A stretch of DNA of 64,000 nucleotides from Blautia luti (GTDB lineage Bacteria > Bacillota > Clostridia > Lachnospirales > Lachnospiraceae). Shown one piece after another: positions 26,101 through 33,899 of the stretch. The DNA lies in contig NZ_JAAITI010000011.1 in assembly GCF_013304735.1 (NCBI RefSeq), forward strand, positions 1-64,000, in the 5' to 3' direction. A program made the position numbers and the translations under genes. The stretch's first letter is position 1. Each line of letters opens with the position of its first letter. The notes below the pieces were generated by a model. The model did not search any database, was not told the DNA's origin, and saw nothing but the letters and a program-made list of their open reading frames with translations.

Positions 26101-29100
26101 CAAGTTTAGAAGGTGAGTATTATGGCAAGGAGATTGTCTGGAGTTGTACATCTAATGACAGGGACGAAAATGAGGTTCTTCCGGAACCGTCCGGAGATGA
26201 TAAGGTAAAATTTGAAATTCCGAATGTTAACTCATCTTATGAGGTGATCGCAGACAAACCGCTGGAGTCTGGGGCAGTCAGGGTTATCTATAATACAACT
26301 CGTTATATGAAGAAACTTCCTAAGGAAGCTAAGTTGACCCCTCAGGTTGAGAATAAGACAAGACATACAGATGATTATGAGAATGAAATAGAAGCTGGAA
26401 AACATAACGTTAAGTCACCATATCCTCTGGTTTATGATCATGAAGATAATGACAGCAAAGAGTTGGAACAGTATGAATTCGATCATTGGGATTACAGAAA
26501 CAAAGACGGAAAGTGGCAGGAATGCGGTGCAGGGGATTCTATTTCTGATCTTATAAATAATAATGCAAGACAGCCAATCACCCTCTATGCAGCGTGGCGT
26601 AAGGTGAGTAACCAAAATCGAAAACAGGTACAGTTTTATATCTGTAAGTCAGCGATGCCGGAAGATGGTTCGGTAGCATTACCAACCACGAATGTAGACG
26701 ATTATACAAGTGCGGTTGCCGTGGCAAACTGTAATGTGAAGGCAAGTATATTGCATGATGTTCCAGTTCTTGGAAATAAGAATCCATCTACGTGGGAACA
26801 GTATGCGGATGGAAATAAGAGAGTGCAAGAACTTTTGCAGGGAACTAAACCAGATGAGGGATATATTGGAAATGGAGACTATATCTACAAGATAGATAGA
26901 ATTCCTTCCGATGAAGAGGTATTCCAGACAATTCGTGAAAGCGGACGTATGATTCGTATCGGAGACAGGGAGATTCCGCCATCGAAATTAGATACCGAAT
27001 TCTTCACCATTTATTGGTATTCTTTCAAAAGTGAAATGTCCGATGGGTGGCATATTGACGGACGTATTGTAGCAAAAAATGGTTACCTGACAGTAAAGAA
27101 AGATTTTGTCGGAATGCCGGAAGCAATAGAGAAAGTCAAGAAAGATTATTATATCCAGGTAGATATGGATGAAAAGCTTTTAGATGGAAAACCTCAGCCA
27201 CCTGCATTTCATGAGCATATGAAACTTGTGCTTCCTTCAGAAGATAGCCAGAAACCGGATGCAGAAGCTCCGCAAGCGGAGGATGCTCCAATAGAAGTTG
27301 TAGGTACATGGACAGATGATACACATACAAGCTGTACGTGGATCGTTAAGGCGGACTCATTCTGGAAATACACATTAAAAGAGTACAACTATAAGCCAAA
27401 AGATTCGAATGTGAAATTTTCAGGTTGGTACAATGTTCACAATTCTCATGAACAAGGAGATAATGTAAATTCATGGGAAGCATATCCAGAAAGTGGAATT
27501 CAATTCACAGGACGTGGAATTGGACGCGGTGGTGAGACTCTTACTATTGAATTGGAGAACCGTTATCAGAAAGAGGGAATACTCACACTGAACAAATTTG
27601 ATGAGTCTACCGGACGGGGAATGGAGAAGATCAATTTTGCTGTCAGTAAGAACGGTGTTGAGGAGGAAACGGTAACAACTGATAAATACGGAATCGCACA
27701 ACTTCACATTCCGTTACAAGATGAAAACAAACAGAACAGAACAGCAACTGAGACGTATTTGTTGCGAGAGACAAACTTACCGACGGGATATGTAGACACA
27801 GGAGATATACAGATCACAGTTGAGATTGCCAATGGAGCATTCAAAATCACTGATGCAAAACTGGTGGATAGGGAGGCTAACGAAAATCAGGAGGCTGTTA
27901 AGGCACCAGTTGATGGTAAGATAGACGGAAAATCTGTTCTGCTTCAGCGAGGAGATACCAGCCTTAATATCCGAAATTTTGCTAAAACAGGCACTCTGCA
28001 TATCAAAAAGACATGGGAAAATCCAAATGATGCACTGACGGAAAAACAGGTGAAAATCAGATTGTATCAGAATGGAATTTCTACAGGACAGGAATTCTTG
28101 CTGAATGAAGAGAACGGATGGGAACACACAGTCGACAATGTTCCACTATTCCAGGACAGAAATCCGGTGGAATATAAGGTGGAAGAAATCGAGATAGGAA
28201 AGACACATTATTCTTCGGACTACGGGGATGGTTTCCTATATTATGAAGTTATTTATCCAGAGATTCAGTATTTCGATTCAAATGGACAACAAATATTCCC
28301 GAAGGATGAGAATGAGTTCAAGGATGTTTCCAAGATGGAACTGGAAGTGCAGAATCTGCATTTCAATCTTGCTGAACGAAGTTTCTTAAAGACGGATGAT
28401 CTTCCAAGAAACCGACTTGCTGGTGCAGGTTTTCTGTTCTACAAAGTACCGTATGATGATGTTACGAAAGAATATGCGGATGATACAGGATATACAGTAG
28501 ATTATGACAATACACAGAGCAAGGACGATATCGTTCTGAAAAAGGATGGAAAAACGTGTACGACGTATCGTTCCTTAGAAACAGATGAAAATGGAATGCT
28601 TCAATTACCGGAGGACTTTGAGAACGGACGATACTGGATGGTAGAATCTGTTACTCCAAACAAAAAGGACAAAGCAGATAAAACCAAAACACAGTATCAG
28701 GATAACTTTAATTTATATATGGTCGATGTAGAATCCGGTATTTTATTCCTATATGAGAAATCATCGATGACAAATACTTGGAGAGCTGTTTCGGACAGAC
28801 ATATCGTCAATCATCCGCAAAAAGGCGGGGTGACGGTTGAGATTACAAAGGAAGTCACTGGTCCACTTGGAAACCGCAAGAAGCCATTTGATATGGAAAT
28901 TCTCTATTGGGAAGATGGTCAAAAGCTGCGTAGCAAGACAATTAGAACTTCTTTGAAACATGGAGATAAAGTTACATTAAAAAATGTAGATATATCTTCG
29001 GATATCATAATAACAGAAACTGTTGATACATCAAAATACGCTGTTTCGATTTCTAAAAAAGAAGAGAATGATAAGTATTCAAATCCAGTGCAGGCAACAT

Positions 29101-29309
29101 CGAATGGAAATACGGCTGTCATGAAACAGCGGATTGAGGCTGCACGAGGAGATGTGATCGAGTTAAAAATCACAAACGAAAACACACAATTAATACCGGA
29201 AACAGGGGTTCGTCTGGGAACAAGCAGGCATGTATGGCTATTACTCGCTATAAGTATCGTTAGTCTTGGTTTGATTGTAGGATTATATAAAAAGAGAAAA
29301 ATGAAGTAG
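23190..29309 (+). CDS. giant sortase-anchored tip adhesin with four tandem novel domains
   Basis: A 2,039-residue surface protein starting at GTG 23190, seven bases after AGGAGG. A signal peptide is followed by a Glu/Pro/Ser-rich repeat (about 45-125) and four related domains beginning near residues 139, 351, 557 and 787. Each opens with a strand such as FDIDFYVIIDG and includes a segment like VYYLPNG and a closing NSFYSVTV. An InlB-B-repeat-like domain follows (about 1028-1145), then a large uncharacterised region. Next come Cna-B/SpaA domains (LTLNKFDESTGRGM, LHIKKTWENPND) and a final strand-rich domain (VTVEITKEVTGPLGN). It ends IPETG, a hydrophobic helix and KKRKMK. Probably the pilus tip or major adhesin. 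Confidence 0.88.
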   Translation: MKRKKRWLRWIAWTLLLVLCMNSAGTTVLAVSVEEENIPNINSTQEGEMRTEDFIPEESTSLSEETSKEENTSPSEETPGEEITPPLEETPGEEITPPLEEIPEEEITPSQGELSEEEKAFEEQIAQEESPKLQEISEGFDIDFYVIIDGNKVKLQHNDITGIATWKDGRTTYYGVSMEDLLLIYEEFGFVKNGENQNPDANNKFVSAYRGKSGIEYGKVYTDTESGKTYVSYNYGQNKQGEAIDVYYLPNGKGVALNLKDSVKKDNSFYSVEVKGEGQDRIRYALTGTVVEEAVADFNPQLSDQTDQIEWTCMGTDDKVIDGIRESGNQTRFTIGKITQSYVIQRADQTAFDIQFYIYADNEVRKLPADSLKKVYKWNRQGRCYLSVSDLAEIYREFGLNAEETQSGNYFPYTVRGEKTLAQATVVTYKGQQYVSYNLDKQETTVPTDVYYMPKGASDGEKIPDNNSDQIKQNKNSFYSVTVINPDGNRTVSYYKKDSAVTISVDPGDTKESDWLCASEDENETIFPVKQGDKLTFSIGKIEQPYTVACSTFAPATLNIKFYTFVNYERYNVLNEEIPVIKDTTTKPGTVYYYISNDELKKHFEKFHYDGSIQNGAKERFYYSKRDYDTIHNAGKYTIEGHECIYIGKSGEPMDVYYLPDGQNMITMNAKTLLEHDDDRYNGFYSVTVQDDDGQVYSQTALRDLPAIDFVARKSTLTRTVSTKPRVEEQTQDINWECREEDGTLSAVTWSKNEEEHTMSFTIKPDDAVRPYVIVPDNTEKPAATKEANISFYVFIDGHYKLIKNLNAEQHYIIKANSGRASRYYLRAKPDDTISKIYSEFGFTPSKLEPGADQKEKILFGYATDSRVFVQHPYKDNDGTWYIPVLKNGKDVSVYYFSQPNPLNPDRIENYFDRLTGLSSQVGLAGRHFSVEGSFHLIEVLDPLNLTKREAIKRQYVGHGEAYTVEVPKRASLEGEYYGKEIVWSCTSNDRDENEVLPEPSGDDKVKFEIPNVNSSYEVIADKPLESGAVRVIYNTTRYMKKLPKEAKLTPQVENKTRHTDDYENEIEAGKHNVKSPYPLVYDHEDNDSKELEQYEFDHWDYRNKDGKWQECGAGDSISDLINNNARQPITLYAAWRKVSNQNRKQVQFYICKSAMPEDGSVALPTTNVDDYTSAVAVANCNVKASILHDVPVLGNKNPSTWEQYADGNKRVQELLQGTKPDEGYIGNGDYIYKIDRIPSDEEVFQTIRESGRMIRIGDREIPPSKLDTEFFTIYWYSFKSEMSDGWHIDGRIVAKNGYLTVKKDFVGMPEAIEKVKKDYYIQVDMDEKLLDGKPQPPAFHEHMKLVLPSEDSQKPDAEAPQAEDAPIEVVGTWTDDTHTSCTWIVKADSFWKYTLKEYNYKPKDSNVKFSGWYNVHNSHEQGDNVNSWEAYPESGIQFTGRGIGRGGETLTIELENRYQKEGILTLNKFDESTGRGMEKINFAVSKNGVEEETVTTDKYGIAQLHIPLQDENKQNRTATETYLLRETNLPTGYVDTGDIQITVEIANGAFKITDAKLVDREANENQEAVKAPVDGKIDGKSVLLQRGDTSLNIRNFAKTGTLHIKKTWENPNDALTEKQVKIRLYQNGISTGQEFLLNEENGWEHTVDNVPLFQDRNPVEYKVEEIEIGKTHYSSDYGDGFLYYEVIYPEIQYFDSNGQQIFPKDENEFKDVSKMELEVQNLHFNLAERSFLKTDDLPRNRLAGAGFLFYKVPYDDVTKEYADDTGYTVDYDNTQSKDDIVLKKDGKTCTTYRSLETDENGMLQLPEDFENGRYWMVESVTPNKKDKADKTKTQYQDNFNLYMVDVESGILFLYEKSSMTNTWRAVSDRHIVNHPQKGGVTVEITKEVTGPLGNRKKPFDMEILYWEDGQKLRSKTIRTSLKHGDKVTLKNVDISSDIIITETVDTSKYAVSISKKEENDKYSNPVQATSNGNTAVMKQRIEAARGDVIELKITNENTQLIPETGVRLGTSRHVWLLLAISIVSLGLIVGLYKKRKMK
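23415..23486 (+). repeat. two perfect 36-bp tandem repeats in the adhesin gene
   Basis: Two identical 36-bp units (23415-23450, 23451-23486) encode EETPGEEITPPL twice. Diverged units lie on both sides. The repeat length is a multiple of three, so copy-number change would alter stalk length without a frameshift. Confidence 0.9.
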
Positions 29310-29319
29310 CCATTATTTA

Positions 29320-29356
29320 AAGAAAACTGATCCATTGCGGTGGAATCAGTTTTCTT
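29320..29356 (+). terminator. terminator of the pilus operon
   Basis: A stem of about 13 bp, AAGAAAACTGAT-CC paired with GG-ATCAGTTTTCTT, directly follows the adhesin gene. The T-run is short. Confidence 0.65.
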
Positions 29357-29385
29357 GTGTTATACGGTTTAAAACGTTTCTGATA

Positions 29386-29820
29386 TTAGTGTTGAAGTGG
29401 TGGTGCAACGGTACGATTGATATCGTTGTTTGATATATGAGGAGCATTGAGTAGTACTGTGAAATTCTGCTGGATGATATCTAGTGTTTTCTGTTTTTTC
29501 TGCAATTCCTGTTTTCCTCGGACAGTAGCAGCTTGTTCAGATTCAAGATGTTCAATCCGCTTCTGAATTTTATTAGAGCTTGGGATTTTGGTAATACCGA
29601 GATCTTGCAGTTCTTTTTTTAGTGAATCGTGGAGCTGGTATTCTGCCTGATGCTTGGTACGGTAAGCTTTTGGATTTTTTGCAGATTTGCAATCTTCAAT
29701 CACTTTACGGCAGAGCCGGTAAGAATCGCAGTGTTTTTGAATGACTTTCTGTGTACTCAGCTCACTGGTGATTTGAGCTATTCTCTGATCAGTCGCTTTA
29801 ACAGAAGAAGCAATGAATCC
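29386..29820 (-). pseudogene. C-terminal fragment of a second relaxase
   Basis: A minus-strand frame encodes a coiled-coil tail (KATDQRIAQITSELSTQKVI, then NPKAYRTKHQAEYQLHDSLK and IPSSNKIQKRIEHLESEQAA). This is the pattern at the end of Tn1549/CTn-type MobA relaxases. No relaxase catalytic domain precedes it: further upstream the frame runs into unrelated hydrophobic sequence and stops. It is therefore a decayed tail. The intact relaxase of the element is at 31951-33504 and has its own complete tail, so the fragment points to an earlier element or a recombination event at this edge of the pilus cargo. Confidence 0.6.
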
Positions 29821-29902
29821 GGAAGAAGATATAACTAATACTATTATGTATAAGGGTAATAGAAATTTTCTGATGCAATTTTTAGTAACAAGTTGCAAAA
29901 AA

Positions 29903-30097
29903 ATGAAGGTGTATCATGTTGGTGACTCCCAGAATCGGGAAATGATTTTAGATAAATTCAGATTAGCTCTTTTAAATGAAGAGTATATTATTTCCACGGA
30001 TATTCAGGAAATATTAGGACGTGGTTCTGTCTTGTCATTCCGGCAATCATTGCTATATAAATTTTCTAAATCAAAGTTAGAGAAAATGTCTGCATAA
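29903..30097 (+). CDS. small hypothetical protein with its own terminator
   Basis: A 64-residue basic protein (MKVYHVGDSQNREMILDKFR, ending KFSKSKLEKMSA). It is followed at once by a strong terminator on the same strand, which supports a real short gene. No clear ribosome site is visible: only an A-rich run precedes the ATG. No domain recognised. It faces the minus-strand operon. Confidence 0.45.
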   Translation: MKVYHVGDSQNREMILDKFRLALLNEEYIISTDIQEILGRGSVLSFRQSLLYKFSKSKLEKMSA

Positions 30098-30126
30098 AAC
30101 AAATTCGTTTTACGCAGACGTTTTTT
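30088..30126 (+). terminator. strong hairpin terminator
   Basis: A 13-bp stem (30088-30100 with 30107-30119, one mismatch) is followed by six T. It overlaps the end of the small + strand gene. A + strand T-run favours use by that gene rather than by the minus-strand operon. Confidence 0.75.
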
Positions 30127-30142
30127 AGCTAGCGGGGAAAAA

Positions 30143-30421
30143 TCAACCCAACTCTGCCCCAAGTTCATACCTCCAATACTCCGCGGCCTCATACTCTCTG
30201 GGTTCTGAGAGTACCGGTACGGTAAAGAGTTCAACCGGAACACCGAGTGTTGATGCGAAGAGTTTCATAAGATCCTCTTTCGGTGTTCGGACATCGCTTT
30301 CGTACTGAGCAATCCGGACATCGGCACAGCTGTCGGGAAAGCCAACAGCCATGCCAAGTTCTTTCTGAGTAAGATGATTTTTCTGTCTTAAGTGTTTTAA
30401 TTTTCTTCCAAATGTAATCAT
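30143..30421 (-). CDS. XRE-family HTH regulator
   Basis: A 92-residue Cro/C1-type repressor (MITFGRKLKHLRQKNHLTQK, GMAVGFPDS, IAQYESDVRTPKEDLMKLFA) with a short C-terminal extension. It is the last gene of the minus-strand mob operon, four bases after dut. The ATG at 30421 follows an AGGAGAAT site. It probably regulates this end of the ICE. No ligand or peptidase domain is present. Confidence 0.85.
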   Translation of the reverse strand: MITFGRKLKHLRQKNHLTQKELGMAVGFPDSCADVRIAQYESDVRTPKEDLMKLFASTLGVPVELFTVPVLSEPREYEAAEYWRYELGAELG

Positions 30422-30425
30422 AGTA

Positions 30426-30839
30426 TTATTCTCCTGTACTTCCAAATGCCCCAGTTCCTCGTCCTTCACCAAGGTCCAGGACAAAGTCTGCGATCACGAC
30501 TGGTGTGATTACCAGCTGACCGACGCGTGTGTCTTTATGAATGGTCTGAGAAGATGTGCTCACGTTACTGATAATGGCATGGATCTCACCACGGTAACCG
30601 GAGTCAATCGGTGGAAGTTCGCATACCAGTCCTTTTGCTGCCATGCTGCTTCGAGGAAAGACATATCCGGCAAATCCATCCGGGATGATGAGACCGAATC
30701 CAAGCGGAATTCTTGCAATCTCACCTGGTTTTAATACGCAATCATAAGGCATGAATACATCAGCACCGGCATCATTTTCATGTGGCCGGAAGGGATGATG
30801 ATCTGCTTTCAGACCAAAGTCAATCAGTTTAATCTTTAT
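30426..30839 (-). CDS. dut: dUTP diphosphatase (dUTPase), apparently starting at ATA
   Basis: A 137-residue trimeric-type dUTPase: dUTP to dUMP and PPi, limiting uracil in DNA and feeding thymidylate synthesis. Motifs are seen in order: AGADVFMP (1), FPRSSMAAKG (2), PIDSGYRGEIHA (3) and GRGTGAFGSTG (5). The first ATG in frame lies after motif 1, so the real start must be upstream. The frame is closed by a TGA, and the only codon well placed for the GGGAGG site is ATA at 30839-30837, nine bases away. The gene overlaps the end of thyX by 11 bases. Confidence 0.88.
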   Translation of the reverse strand: MKIKLIDFGLKADHHPFRPHENDAGADVFMPYDCVLKPGEIARIPLGFGLIIPDGFAGYVFPRSSMAAKGLVCELPPIDSGYRGEIHAIISNVSTSSQTIHKDTRVGQLVITPVVIADFVLDLGEGRGTGAFGSTGE

Positions 30840-31608
30840 AGCTGCTCACCTCCCTTCTGATGAGCAATGGATAATCTGCTTTTAAGATATCTGATGGCAT
30901 CCAAAGTTTTGAAATAGGATTCTGGCAGGACATCTGTTTTTCCATGCAACTTCCTCTCTGACAGAATGGACCGGTCAGATCCGGTGCAAAAAGGATCGGG
31001 CTTAATTTGTACAATCTTTGCCAGATATAGAGCATCACAATCCTGGTTTCATCCGTATTCCTTCTGCAGGTTCTCTGGCCGATCATATGCTTCCACTGGT
31101 AAGGTGTCGCGCTGATGATCAGTACGTTTCGAAGTCCCTGAGGTGTAGCATATCCGGCTGAATCATGATCAATGCCTAATTCACAAAGCTCTGCATAGTG
31201 ATCCAGATCTGACTGACAGCTTTCCTTGTAAATATCCTGGATTTCTTTATCTGCTTTCATGATTCCATATGGAATAGCAAATGCAGCATGACCGGAATAA
31301 TTGCTGTACTGCAGAGATGCACTCATGTACTTTACTTCGTTTTGATGCCTTGTGATCTGTGCCAGGAAGCGTCTGCTTGCACCAACAACAGCCACGGTAA
31401 TGACCATGAATTTCTGTACTGTTGGATGGGGAAGTCCTGCAATGTTTTCTACGGTCTTCTGACTGTAGGATTGATGGTAAAGATCCATCAGATCTGCCAT
31501 GTTCTGGATCGTATGTCCGTGTTGTGTGAGCCTGGCAGCAAAGACCATATTCTGTTCTGCTTCTCGGATCCCATAGCAGTTTAAGATAGCTGTTTCAATG
31601 TGATCCAT
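30829..31608 (-). CDS. thyX: FAD-dependent thymidylate synthase (ThyX), ICE-borne
   Basis: A 259-residue protein resembling ThyX, which makes dTMP from dUMP with FAD and methylene-tetrahydrofolate. The ThyX signature region is seen as RHQNEVKYMSASLQYSNY, a variant of RHR-x7-S. The C-terminal half has TPQGLRNVLIISATP and RTCRRNTDETR, typical of the phage/ICE variants. A Cys-rich tail (GPFCQRGSCMEKQMSCQ) is additional. It lies between a DUF1599-like gene and dut with overlaps on both sides, so nucleotide-supply genes form one unit within the mob operon. The variant signature leaves activity open. Confidence 0.78.
   Translation of the reverse strand: MDHIETAILNCYGIREAEQNMVFAARLTQHGHTIQNMADLMDLYHQSYSQKTVENIAGLPHPTVQKFMVITVAVVGASRRFLAQITRHQNEVKYMSASLQYSNYSGHAAFAIPYGIMKADKEIQDIYKESCQSDLDHYAELCELGIDHDSAGYATPQGLRNVLIISATPYQWKHMIGQRTCRRNTDETRIVMLYIWQRLYKLSPILFAPDLTGPFCQRGSCMEKQMSCQNPISKLWMPSDILKADYPLLIRREVSSYKD
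30837..30855 (-). promoter_or_regulatory. ribosome binding site aligned with an ATA codon (dut)
   Basis: On the minus strand GGGAGG is followed by nine bases and then ATA, and a TGA closes the frame just upstream. The arrangement and spacing match the ATA start proposed at 4330. Confidence 0.55.
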
Positions 31609-31921
31609 AGGCCTGTTCCTCCTTTACCAGAGCTTTTAAAAGAATCAGATAATTGATGCAGTCTGTGATCTTTTCATCCCACTGTTCCATGTCAAAATGT
31701 AACAGAGTGGAATAACACATATCGTAAAGGGATACGACATGTTTCGACATCATACCGGCCAGTGCTGCTTTTGGATCGCAGTTTTGTAAAGCGGCAGCAA
31801 TCTTGAATGCACTGAGGCGGTCAATATTGTCACCGGTATATTCTTTCTTTTTATGTGCCAGGATATCAGCACATTTCCTCATTTGAAGTTCAAATACAAC
31901 ATTAAATTCTTCTTGTGTCAT
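31595..31921 (-). CDS. DUF1599/Nmad-like small protein
   Basis: A 108-residue helical protein. MRKCADILAHKKKEY, RLSAFKIAA, MSKHVVSLYDM and the terminal DCINYLILLKALV resemble the small phage/ICE proteins with a DUF1599-type (nucleotide-modification-associated) fold. Such proteins accompany nucleotide-metabolism genes. The 3' end overlaps thyX by 14 bases, so they are co-translated. Its exact chemistry is unknown; a nucleotide-binding or pyrophosphohydrolase-like role is inference. Confidence 0.6.
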   Translation of the reverse strand: MTQEEFNVVFELQMRKCADILAHKKKEYTGDNIDRLSAFKIAAALQNCDPKAALAGMMSKHVVSLYDMCYSTLLHFDMEQWDEKITDCINYLILLKALVKEEQAYGSH

Positions 31922-31950
31922 GTAATAGTTCCTCCTTCGTTTTGTGATAG

Positions 31951-33504
31951 TTATCGTTCGAGATCTTTGGTTTTTGATCTCTCTGCTTCTGGAATCTGCA
32001 TCTGAAGAATGGCATCAACATTCTGATCGGCAGTATCCAGATCTTTTAATTTTTCTTTCAAGCTGCTTATTGCTTCTTCTTCGGAAGCTATCTGCTGTTG
32101 CAGTTTTTCTTTTTGCAAAGTCAAGGCTTTTAGGCTTGTCATCTTTCCATCCTGATAAAAGGATCTCAGCCAATCTCTGGCTTCTTCATATTTCTGAATT
32201 TCCTTCGCATGTTCTTTTCGGTACTTTCCTTTGTACTTTGCATTTGAAAATTGGGAATAAACTTTCTTATTTGCGTAGTACTGACCGGTATAGCGGATCT
32301 GATCATTGAGGATCCTTAGATTGGACCGATGCTGAGCAACCTGTGTCTGCATTTCTTTTAGTTCCTGCTTTGATGCAAGCAGTGTATTTTTCAGATCTGA
32401 CTGCGTATCAAATCCATGTTCCTGTACATAGATAATGGTATTTGCCATTTGCTGCAGGTTAGAAAGTTTTACCCGATGAGCATAAGCCGGGCTCTGCATT
32501 GCTTTCACATTTGTCTGGAGATTTACAACCAGGCGAAGGTGAGATCTGACGTAGAGAATAGCCAATGGATCTTTGCGTAAGAAGGTCTGTTCCAGGTGTT
32601 CTTTTCCATATCGTGTTCCCAGTGCACGTTCAGTAATCCGCTTCTGTCGATCAGGATGAAGATAGCTGTATCTGCCCCGATGATCAATCACAGAGATCTG
32701 AAATAGTTCCAGAAGTTTAGATTGGAATTCATCAAAATTACTGGAAGTGACAGCACATTCATCAATCGCTTGTCGCAAATATTCTTTCTGCGTAAGGAAT
32801 ACGGTGGATGTTGGTTTGAGACCATCTTCGATAATTTTCCGATTGATCTCATCTATTGTTTGCTGGCCGTGTTTCTGTGCCATATACTCTTTCTGAGTGA
32901 TTTTTCTTTCAGCCGGAGCAAGAAGATCTATCTGGTGAAGTCCTTCCTGTAGGCAACGATCCATGACAGTTTTCTTAAAAGTGTTCATGAATTTATCCGT
33001 GGAACGATGCTTGTATCCGGCAACTTCTTCATGTGGTTTATCCATATAAGGCTGCCTTTCCACTGCAGTCTTCCTCACACTGTTGATGACGATGTGAGTA
33101 TGGATATTTCCGGATTCATTGTGGCCATCGGTGTGAGTAACTACCAGTGCCTGATATCCGGGAAACATCTGCTTTGCAAGTTCTAAACTGATTGTCTGTG
33201 CTCTCTCACCGGTAAGTCCATTTTCTGTAACATCGGCTGGATCATAGCTGATAATGTAGTGGTGACTTTTGATATCTTCACGTTTCTTGTTTTTGTGAAA
33301 ATGAGCATTTGTCAGTTCACATTCCTTGTCAAAAGACATCGGATCACAGTTCAGACCATCCATATAAAACTCTTTTCGCAGGATGCTTCGACCGGATTCA
33401 TCTACAATCTTTTTTCCGGTTTTTTCATCATGTTCAAACAGAAGGTAATTAATAGCAGCCGAGTAATTTGCATTTCTGCTTTTAATGTGTTTTACGATTG
33501 CCAT
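31951..33504 (-). CDS. relaxase / mobilisation nuclease (MobP-type)
   Basis: A 517-residue relaxase that nicks oriT and leads the strand into the recipient. The N-terminus MAIVKHIKSRNANYSAAINY holds a candidate Tyr. SHHYIISYDP and the metal-binding HTDGHNESGNIHTHIVIN (three-His motif) are clear within residues 1-150. The C-terminal half is a coiled-coil region (residues about 350-500). Full length suggests it is functional. The start overlaps the MobC-like gene by 23 bases. Confidence 0.9.
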   Translation of the reverse strand: MAIVKHIKSRNANYSAAINYLLFEHDEKTGKKIVDESGRSILRKEFYMDGLNCDPMSFDKECELTNAHFHKNKKREDIKSHHYIISYDPADVTENGLTGERAQTISLELAKQMFPGYQALVVTHTDGHNESGNIHTHIVINSVRKTAVERQPYMDKPHEEVAGYKHRSTDKFMNTFKKTVMDRCLQEGLHQIDLLAPAERKITQKEYMAQKHGQQTIDEINRKIIEDGLKPTSTVFLTQKEYLRQAIDECAVTSSNFDEFQSKLLELFQISVIDHRGRYSYLHPDRQKRITERALGTRYGKEHLEQTFLRKDPLAILYVRSHLRLVVNLQTNVKAMQSPAYAHRVKLSNLQQMANTIIYVQEHGFDTQSDLKNTLLASKQELKEMQTQVAQHRSNLRILNDQIRYTGQYYANKKVYSQFSNAKYKGKYRKEHAKEIQKYEEARDWLRSFYQDGKMTSLKALTLQKEKLQQQIASEEEAISSLKEKLKDLDTADQNVDAILQMQIPEAERSKTKDLER

Positions 33505-33868
33505 TCATACCACCTGCCAGTTTCAGTACCTCTTTTCTCAATAGGAATAAGTCCGTGATACACTGATGGATTTCGTTTTCTATAGCACGAGACTGACTGC
33601 CACCACTGTTAAAATGCTTGGCAATCTGATTGAGATTCGATCCGATTTTTCCATATTCACTGACCAGTTTTCTGAGATCGTTCATGTCTGCAACAACTTC
33701 AATTTGGTGATTGATTTGCTTTTCAAGCAGGAGTTTTCTCACATATTCAGAACGAGAAAGTCCTGTAACGTCAACGGCTTCATTTAATACTGCCAATTCA
33801 ATATCCGTTAATTTTAATGTGATGATGTTACTCCTCTTGAGATTCTTTTCTTTCTTCTTTGGTGCCAT
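33482..33868 (-). CDS. MobC-like relaxosome accessory protein
   Basis: A 128-residue basic protein. An N-terminal ribbon-helix-helix-like part (IITLKLTDIELAVLNEAVDV, GLSRSEYVRKLLLEK) and a helical C-terminus (GKIGSNLNQIAKHFN) match MobC/NikA-type proteins that bind oriT and help the relaxase. The ATG at 33868 has AAGGAGG immediately upstream at three bases; an upstream ATG at 33895 lacks a site. It overlaps the relaxase start. The region upstream is rich in inverted repeats. Confidence 0.85.
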   Translation of the reverse strand: MAPKKKEKNLKRSNIITLKLTDIELAVLNEAVDVTGLSRSEYVRKLLLEKQINHQIEVVADMNDLRKLVSEYGKIGSNLNQIAKHFNSGGSQSRAIENEIHQCITDLFLLRKEVLKLAGGMNGNRKTH

Positions 33869-33899
33869 AGTCCTCCTTCTTTTTTGATAAGACATCTTG

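Noticed and set aside
23190-29309. Many antisense frames under the adhesin gene
   Set aside because: All lack ribosome sites and known motifs; the + strand frame is continuous with signal peptide and sorting signal.
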